64,000 nt of DNA from Phyto melanocephala (Eukaryota; Arthropoda; Insecta; Diptera; Rhinophoridae), in contig OW799235.1 in assembly GCA_941918925.1 (NCBI GenBank), positions 103,433,947-103,497,946 on the forward strand, written 5' to 3'. The notes under the pieces were generated by a model. That model ran no database searches, was not told the origin of the DNA, and saw only the letters and a program-made list of their open reading frames with translations. A program made the position numbers and the translations under genes. Every line of letters begins with the position of its first letter. The first letter of the stretch is position 1. Below are positions 56,669-64,000 of the stretch, in pieces.

Positions 56669-57516
56669 TCGCCAGACTACAGAGTATTTGATTTACCCTA
56701 ATGCTGAACGAATGCTTTTTTTTGTTTTTAGATTCTCAAATGATGGTGCGAATTATTATTCGTAGTCTGTGCCGGAAGAGAAGCTGTCTTCATCTCGAGA
56801 AAATTTAATTGTATTATAATTTAGTCAGCTAGCCTTAATTTTGTGAGCTTCCCTTGAAAGAAACTCCCATTGTGCCTTTTTTTGTGGCGATTCAATGGCA
56901 TTGAGATCGAAAGCTTTTAACATCCTTTCTTGAACGTGTACATCTTGTCACTTATAAGTTTCTAACTACGCGTCTTTTAAAATTAAAATCATTGTGCTCC
57001 TAAAATACGTTATCGATGGACATTTTGGTTTTCGCATTTGTGGAGAAAAAAAAATCAGTCGATTGTAGAATTTTATGTGACAAGGAAAATGAAATAATTA
57101 AAAGCATATAACTGTGCTCCAATTTAGATAAGACGTTTTCCTATCCCATTGTAAATTAAATTTGAATTAAAAATAATAATTTTTGTGAATAAAATTAAGC
57201 CATCGAGCTTGCCTTGCCTTCGAAAAATTTTAATCGAATATTTGCGTATGATGTCGAATGATGTTGGACCGATTTTATTACTAAGATCTACACTATGTTT
57301 GTGTAAGCGGGACTTTTAATGGCTCCCAGATCAATTGCCATTGATCTCTGATCAATCATGTATATAAAATAAATTTATTTGGTAGTGATATGGAAATAAA
57401 GATCACTTAGATAGTGTTTGATAGTATTTTTTAAACAAAATTTGACTCCACATATTTTATATATTAATGTTTATATTAAAATCGAACTATTCAGAAAATT
57501 AAATAAAAGAACCACA
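56669..57516. other. unresolved non-coding DNA
   Basis: Moderate base composition. A minus-strand frame around 56850-56930 gives FDLNAIESPQKK and, after a shift at an A run, QWEFLSREAHKIKAS. I do not recognise it; possibly an eroded transposase. Confidence 0.35.
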
Positions 57517-57594
57517 ACGTCGTTGGTAAATTATTGTGTTCTATGTGACATATAAAACCTATACATATAGAACACAATAATTTACGAACGACGA
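57517..57594. repeat. 28 bp-arm hairpin, 78 bp in all
   Basis: ACGTCGTTGGTAAATTATTG ... TTCTAT (57517-57544) pairs with 57567-57594, with a 22 bp loop and about two mismatches. Size and shape suit either a tiny MITE or a pre-miRNA-like fold; nothing shows expression. Confidence 0.6.
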
Positions 57595-59232
57595 CAACTA
57601 ATATAAGCTTTTCTATAATATTGCAGCTAGCAGCCAATATGTATTTAAAGGTTTTCCTTTCCAAACTTCTCCAACAATTTTAATAACGCAGCAGCAACGC
57701 ACACCCAACTACAAAAAACATTGTTTAAGGAATATTAAAAGTAAATATTTTATTTATTTAATTTTGTTTATTTTTCAATTCCCTCATCTGTAAAGATATT
57801 TTATTTTTTCGATAGCATTAAGAAATATTTTAGCAAAATGTTATTTCCGTAAAGAAAGGATTTAATTTAAAGCAACCTACTGATAAAGTAAAATTTCTTA
57901 AACTGCACGTTACTGAAATATTTAAATAGATAAATATTTGTGTATTATCATTTTGTTTTTTTAAACATAGTTTAAGAACTTATAATAATTTTACAAAAAC
58001 CATTTAGAAAAGTATTAACTCATGACAGTCTCATGTTTAAAAATCAAAAAGTTTATTTTTTTTCACCATTTCTTTTGTTTACTTAAGGATTCAACATACG
58101 GAAATAAAGAGGAGTTCAATTAAAATATTTCATGGTCAAGCACGTCTGTACACAACCCAACATTAATAAGTCTGTCATAAAATTCTTAAGATCTAAAGGC
58201 TTTCTTACCGAGTTCTTTTAACCTTAAGTTGCATTAAAATAAGAAATATTATTATGAAAGTAAAATAACGCAACTGATTTAAAATTTAATTGTAGCCTAG
58301 AATTGTGCTCCTATATTCACTTTTTTAATTAAAGAAATTTTTATTTGGATGACAAACCTTAAATTTAAAAATTAGTTTTTAATTTAAGAACCAAAATAAA
58401 AAAAACACCAGGTGTCTGTAACTTTTAAATTTAACTCGGTAAAAAAACTACACAAATAAACTTACACGTTTTAATAGCAAAATTTAGAACAGATGAGTGC
58501 TAGAGAAAACATTTTAAAAATTATACATATATATAAGCCTTAAATACAAAATTTCTAGGAGTTGCACATAATTAAATGTTGAGTATATAGATAAGCTTAA
58601 AAATAATCCTCACGTACAGCAATGCGGACGCTACACCTGTTACCAAAAAGCACTTTTTGAATCGCTAGCGTACTGCTTAACTACTTCTAAGAGGGCTAAT
58701 TATTTAGTGTAAAAAAATTCATCTCATGAGCAAGCAAAGAAAAAATATGGCTGTAATACTCATAATCTAATAGTAGGAACAAATTTTGCAACCTGTTGAT
58801 GCAACCTACAATTTTTTATTGTTGGTTGCATAGTTTGTAGTCACATTTGTCGTTTAATTTCTTATTGAGCAAATATCTTTTTTATATTTCGTGGTTACAT
58901 TGATGCATTTCGTTAGTTGCATAGTGTGAATCGTTGTTTATAGCTTTTTCTGGTTCATTAAAAATCCAGCGACCTGTGAACGTGTATAATTTAATCAAAA
59001 CATTATATAAGCTGTAAAAAAAGAAAATGGCAACTGATAAAATAAGCAATGGGTAAATTCTATAAAAAGAAGTGTACACTTCAATGTCACCACGAACTGC
59101 GGAAACTGGTCTACCGATATCAACCAAAGTTTCAGGCTACGTTGGGGTTGATCTGTAAAAGGTTTAACTCTATTAATGTTCAACAAATTTGGGTCAAATC
59201 GATCAATTGAAAATTTACCCCCCTCTAACCCC
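57595..59232. other. AT-rich non-coding DNA
   Basis: The minus-strand frames at 58882-59186 include a hydrophobic stretch (IYPLLILSVAIFFFYSLYNV) but no recognised family or splice context. Confidence 0.4.
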
Positions 59233-59236
59233 TTAA

Positions 59237-59835
59237 CACATCTCGCGCGAAGCCCAAAAATCGCGATTTACTCATTCGGGCCAAAATATTTTTCTTATTG
59301 ATAACATTTTGTTTATGTCCATTTATTGTATACCTAAAATCAAGAAGTGAAAATTTTCACTTTTTCCATGATTTTTCATCAATTTTCCGTGTGTGCACCT
59401 GTGATCACGCGGCCCCAGTAAGTAATTTTACTTCATGGGGCCACGTAATCACCGGTGCACATTCAACATTTTTTCCTTTCTTAGTCATTTTAGACGAAAA
59501 AAGTACAATTTCCACAGTCCGGACATGCGCCAGTCTGGTCATTTCCAATAATTCGGACACTTCTACATTTCGGACAATTTAAAATTTTTACCTCTACAAT
59601 TCGGACAAATTGTTTCTATACAAGAACAAAAAAAATGCAAACTGCTCAGGCCAAGCACAATTTCATGTTCCCCTGGAGCCACAGATTCATTTCAGTATAT
59701 AAACTCAATGTAAATCGTGTGCACTATGCCACATTCACCCTTAAAGACATAAGGGTGGCGTGTGGATATGTGAACATGCGGCCCAAACGAGTACTCAGGT
59801 CGTGTGCACCGGTGCCGCACATGGTGCTAAATGTG
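59237..59835. mobile_element. TTAA-flanked 599 bp element candidate
   Basis: TTAA at 59233-59236 and 59836-59839 bounds ends CACATCT and AAATGTG (about 5-6 bp inverted). The GC content is above its flanks. It contains a strong hairpin (59393-59462: GTGCACCTGTGATCACGCGG against GTGCACCGGTGATTACGTGG) and four TTCGGACA-type repeats (59515-59610). A minus-strand micro-frame there gives CPKC ... CPDCGNC. It may be a piggyBac-like non-autonomous element; the very short TIR leaves this uncertain. Confidence 0.4.
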
Positions 59836-60178
59836 TTAATATTGACATCAAACAAAGAAGCTTGACAAGGAAAATATAATAAGCTATAAAGAATTGAAAT
59901 TCAAGATAGCGTTTTGAATAAAATGGCAGATAAAAGAGTCAAATATAGTAATTATGGCTTTTTTCCCTTCAATCCTAACAATATTATTATCAAATGAAAG
60001 AGCTGGCCCTGTAGAAATCAGTTAGCTAGATGGCGTTTATAACGAAACAGCGGATAAATGTTTGTTAATTTAATCAAAACGGGTATCAAATGAAAAGTCT
60101 TCATTGGTAGAATGCAGTTATGTGGTCGAACATAATAAAGCATAGTGGTGTTCAATATTATACCTTTGTACATGATAG

Positions 60179-60232
60179 TAAAGGGTGATATTAGATTTGA
60201 TAGGGACAAATATAGCACTCTTACTTGTTTTA
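60179..60232 (+). mobile_element. HINE 3'-end remnant
   Basis: AAAGGGTGATATTAGATT, a degenerate hairpin region and AATATAGCACTCTTACTTGT match HINE 3' termini. The rest of the element is missing. 59840-60178 holds nothing recognised. Confidence 0.5.
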
Positions 60233-60520
60233 ATTGTAATAATCTTTTTTGTTTATTTCTTAAAGTTCTCAATATTTTTGTATATTTTTTTAGCATGTCA
60301 AACTTTTAGAATATAAAATTTTAATCTAACAAGAGGACGGACAGTTGAAAATAAATTATTTTTAATAAATTAAAAAAAATATCAAAACATTACTACTTTG
60401 TGGTCACACTGTTTCCCTCCACATTTAATAGTTAGCTGTAGTTTTAAATGCTTTTTAATATTAATTTATTTTTGCGAAAACATCCTACTATTTTTCTAAT
60501 AACAATTACAAACTTATTAA

Positions 60521-61391
60521 CACGTTGGCTGCCACGTCGCACGTTTTCATGCGACACCTAAATGTTACCTTGAGGCCACGTCGCACATTTTCGTGCGACA
60601 CCAAAATGTTACCCTGAAGCCACGTCGCACATTTTCGTGCGACACCTAAATGTTACGCTGAGGCCACGTCGCACATTTTCGTACATTTTAATATGGAATT
60701 TTACATGGAATTTGGATTCTCTGGCCTGTGGTGAACATTTTGGTGGATTTCCCATGGCCGCTGTGTATTTTTAGTGGTATTTTTATGGGTGATAAAAATC
60801 AATTCATTTATGAGCAAAAAAATATAAAAATATATGTGTATGTAAATTCAAAATGAGATTAGTAGAAAAACAATAAACTTAAAATTAAAAATTCATTTTG
60901 GAAATCAGTCGAAAAACAATAAACTTAAAATTAAAAATTCAATTAGTTAATGGAGATCAGTGCAAAAATAATTCAACTAAAATGTCAATTTATCAAATTA
61001 ATTATTCTGGTGGGAATATTTATCTTTTACAATTCTTCGCGCCATTCTACAAATTATACTAAAGTTGAAAAAATGCATAAAATAAAACAAAAAAATCAAA
61101 CATAACGCAAAAACTACAAAAAATTACTGTCGCACATTTTCGTGCGACGTGGCCCCACAACATGTTTTATGATCTCCCAGGCCATGTCGCACGAAAATGT
61201 GCGACACAAAAAAACCGTTATAACTGCAAAATTAAGGACCAAAATAAAGTCGCGAGTAGTCAAAACTTATTTTTAGGCACTAAGACACAAAAAAGAACCA
61301 AAATAAGTTGTTGGCCTCAGGTGACCAAAATTGTTAAATAACATTGCTACTGAACGATCAAGATTCTAAAAAGGCTTTGGCAGCCAACGTG
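60521..61391. mobile_element. TTAA-flanked 871 bp element with hairpin array
   Basis: TTAA (60517-60520, 61392-61395) flanks perfect 14 bp inverted ends CACGTTGGCTGCCA / TGGCAGCCAACGTG. TTAA targets indicate a piggyBac-type non-autonomous element. Inside the left end lie four 44 bp units, each with a 20 bp palindrome GTCGCACATTTTCGTGCGAC (60536, 60580, 60624, and 60668 truncated). Two further palindromes lie near the right end (61129-61148, 61186-61205). The middle is AT-rich, with no open frame. Confidence 0.75.
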
Positions 61392-61395
61392 TTAA

Positions 61396-64000
61396 AAGGG
61401 AAACTATTTTGAATTTGCATAAAAAGTAACCACTAAATGATTAAATTTACACAAAGGCTTGATAAGCGTGACAAAAAAAAAATTATCAAACAAAATAAAA
61501 ATTACTATTACCTGTTTTCAATAATATTGTTATAGAAACTATAGTATGATCGCCACAACAAGGGGTATTTTGCCAATCTAAGTAGCCGGACATTTGGTCA
61601 AAAGTTGAATTTAAGATATATAAAAATAATAAGTACACAGTTCGACAGACAACAAAACTCTGCATCGTTTAGTGAACTTTCGAGACTTTTGCTTGAAATT
61701 TATCGTTTTGGGACACGGTTAAAGTCAAGAAAATTTAGTAAATTGCATGGGTACTTTGAGAGGTTAACAATATATTTTTTTGTGGCTAAAGGAATAAAGA
61801 TTTTACTTTAACTTCTTTTTTCCTTAAAAGCCATTAACAGCTGCTTATAATAATTTTTAGAAATTTATTTTTTTAATTTTTATTATAAAAAATGCGTCTA
61901 AAATTAATAAAATGGTTGTTTTGTTCATTTTTTATTTTATTTAATGATTTTTTGAAAGTATCACCTTTTTCTGTTTTTACTCATTTTGCATAGGTACAAG
62001 TGAGTAAAAAGCCTTTCTGTCAGTCATAAAATATTTTTGTTATTAATTGTTATTATTTTACATAAAAATTAAAAATAAAAATAAGTCAAAGCTAAAAAAA
62101 ATATTTTTTGAATACCCATAAACTTATGCTAAAACTAAAATAAGCGTGTTCTAAACAAAAGTATAGGAAAACTTAAAAAAATTATAATTGTTCAGAGATA
62201 GGATTAGTTCTTCTTAGGAAAACTTTTTTCCCTTTAATCCGATTTTTCACCTTTTTCAAGCCTATGACTAAAACACATATTTCTGTCAAGTTCCATTGAT
62301 TTACTCAATAACTTTTAAAAAGCAATATAATTGATGTGCGGCTACATTGGCAAAATACTCGTTTACCCTTCTGTGCATCGTCATCATGTTGTAACCATGG
62401 TTTTTCTTTGCGTGTACCTTCCCTTTAACCCTCATATAATATACCACAAATCATAAAGATATTTATTTATCTACTAATTGAACACATTTTTATATTTTTC
62501 TTCCTTTTAAATTAAATGTGCATTTTTTTAAAGCACCATAAAATCACTTTCCGGTTTTTAAATATTGATGTTCTCTTGTTTTCTCCCTTTGCTACATTTT
62601 ATGCATTTAAGATTTTACGCTTAATTTTGTTGCAAATAATATAGTCAGTTTAATGCTGAGTTTGAACTAAATAATACTGAATGATGCCGAGATTACTTAA
62701 ATCCACTACCAAACTATTTCAAATGCCTGGGTTAGCTTACAGAAATCTAAGTATTTTTCCTATTTTATTCTGCCTCGACTAAAGCCACTGTTTACCTGCC
62801 GCAGCCGGTACTCAGCCCTTAACTAGTCAAATAGTCCGACCATTCATCTGTTTTGTTTAAATCGATTTTTTTCCTCTTTTTGTTTTACCTTATACAGATA
62901 AAAGTAAATGCTTTTTATAATGCTGCTATGATTTGGGCTTCAGGTGTACGTTTGCTAATAGAGCAACTGTTTTCATTGCTCTTAGAGCTTATGGGGTTTA
63001 GGAGAGAGATGCAGGTTTTTCACTGAAATAACTTTAAGAAAAAGTCAATGCTAAATATAATATCCGTAATATTTATTAATATATAAAGAGTTTATGGATT
63101 TAACGTTTAATTTACGTTGTTTTCTTTTAGAAAGTAATAAATTTAATAAATACATATTTTCCAGTAAGAACACTAATTAGTTTATTATTAAGGACGAGCG
63201 AATTCTTTAGAAAGTAACATTTAATTGAGTAAAATTTTAAAATAAATATTAAAATATATAATATTTTCCTTTTGTCTGAAAAACCACACTAATGTTACGG
63301 CGGAATTTCTGATATATTTTTCAAATAATTTTACTTAAATAAACATAGTTTTGTTTTGTCTACATAACCTCTTAAAATTATTGAGTTGGATTGAATTTCA
63401 CTAGCAAGAGAATGCCACAAATTTTCCTTACAATATAAAGAAAAAACAGATAAGGGAAGTTGCTAATCAAACTTCGAGTTTTTTTTAGCAGTATTCCCAA
63501 CAAAATTAATTGTCCCAAAAGACAATAAACAGAGAGAGTAATCACAAATTAATTGTTCATGGATGCTACTATGCGTAACAAATAACGTGAGGTATACCTT
63601 GTGTACCCAATTTATCAATTTTGTTTACTCTCGGAAGTTCTTATGTTAAAAAAACCTTTGTTGTTACCGTTGTTTAGTATTTCTACTAGTTAACTGTGTC
63701 CTTAAATGTTGCATACCCGCAAAGACCATTGGACCTATATATATATCTGTTTGCCTTAATAATTAATTATTTCTTATTCTCGACCTTTTTTAGCGGTTTT
63801 AAAAACAATTTATCAATAAGTTTGATTTAATCAAAACGTACGTAGTTCCTTTCTTCCCATTTTCATTGGTAATTAATCTACTACAATTATTTACACAATT
63901 GCTCAATAACCAACCTGTAGTAGGAGCCCTCTACGTTGAAAGATAATCACTACTTCATAGTTGAGGAAAACGGCGATAGTACTTACTTTTTTAGCTGTAA
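61396..64000. other. AT-rich non-coding DNA
   Basis: No recognised genes, RNA genes or element termini. The plus frame at 61605-61811 has no motif. A slightly GC-richer patch at 62690-63020 is not recognised. Confidence 0.5.

Noticed and set aside
58882..59186. Minus-strand hydrophobic frames as a membrane protein exon
   Set aside because: Two overlapping frames, no conserved motif, and hydrophobic translation is common in T-rich DNA.

Overview
This 64 kb window is AT-rich, intron-bearing animal DNA. It fits a higher dipteran (brachyceran or calyptrate fly). The evidence is one exon of a fly Dpr-family immunoglobulin cell-surface receptor (minus strand, 37689-37897, consensus splice sites), DINE-1/Helentron-type elements with fly-type ends and (GTCY)n blocks, and LOA-, R1-, Tc1/mariner-, piggyBac- and Helitron-type transposons. 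There is no sign of bacterial or organellar sequence. The simplest reading is that most or all of the window lies in very long introns of this dpr gene (best guess dpr10), and nearly everything else is transposon history.

Layout. 1-6.5 kb: AT-rich DNA with a tRNA-like SINE candidate, a piggyBac-like scrap and a small TAA-flanked MITE. 6.5-9.7 kb and 17.5-20.5 kb: two copies of one composite of two head-to-tail DINE/HINE units. 12.6-14.4 kb: a HINE fragment carrying a 1.5 kb Tc1-like transposon with a decayed DD34E transposase. 21.7-24.4 kb: a third long HINE in the opposite orientation. Mariner-derived deletion elements sit inside these HINEs, and the 12.6-14.4 kb copy preserves the empty site. 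27.2-33.1 kb: a nearly intact LOA-type non-LTR retrotransposon (ORF1 with one in-frame stop, intact 1192-codon ORF2) inserted in a smaller HINE and flanked by a 13 bp target-site duplication. 33.2-35.4 kb: a piggyBac-type element with a frameshifted transposase. 37.7 kb: the dpr exon. 38.6-39.4 kb: an uninterrupted small HINE. 39.5-42.0 kb: an inverted-repeat element split by a 5'-truncated R1-like LINE. 43.3-44.0 kb: a Helitron with a 121 bp tandem array. 48.3-49.6 kb: a HINE holding a second Helitron. 51.7-52.1 kb: a 5'-truncated LINE with a 15 bp TSD. 59.2-61.4 kb: two TTAA-flanked non-autonomous elements, one with a 44 bp-period array of 20 bp palindromes.

Functionally there is one host coding segment and one element (LOA) that looks recent. 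The rest are relics whose nesting gives a relative insertion order: HINEs first, then mariner, Tc1, LOA and Helitron insertions into them. Family names rest on motif recognition by eye, since no database search was possible. Long stretches between the named elements show nothing I can recognise.
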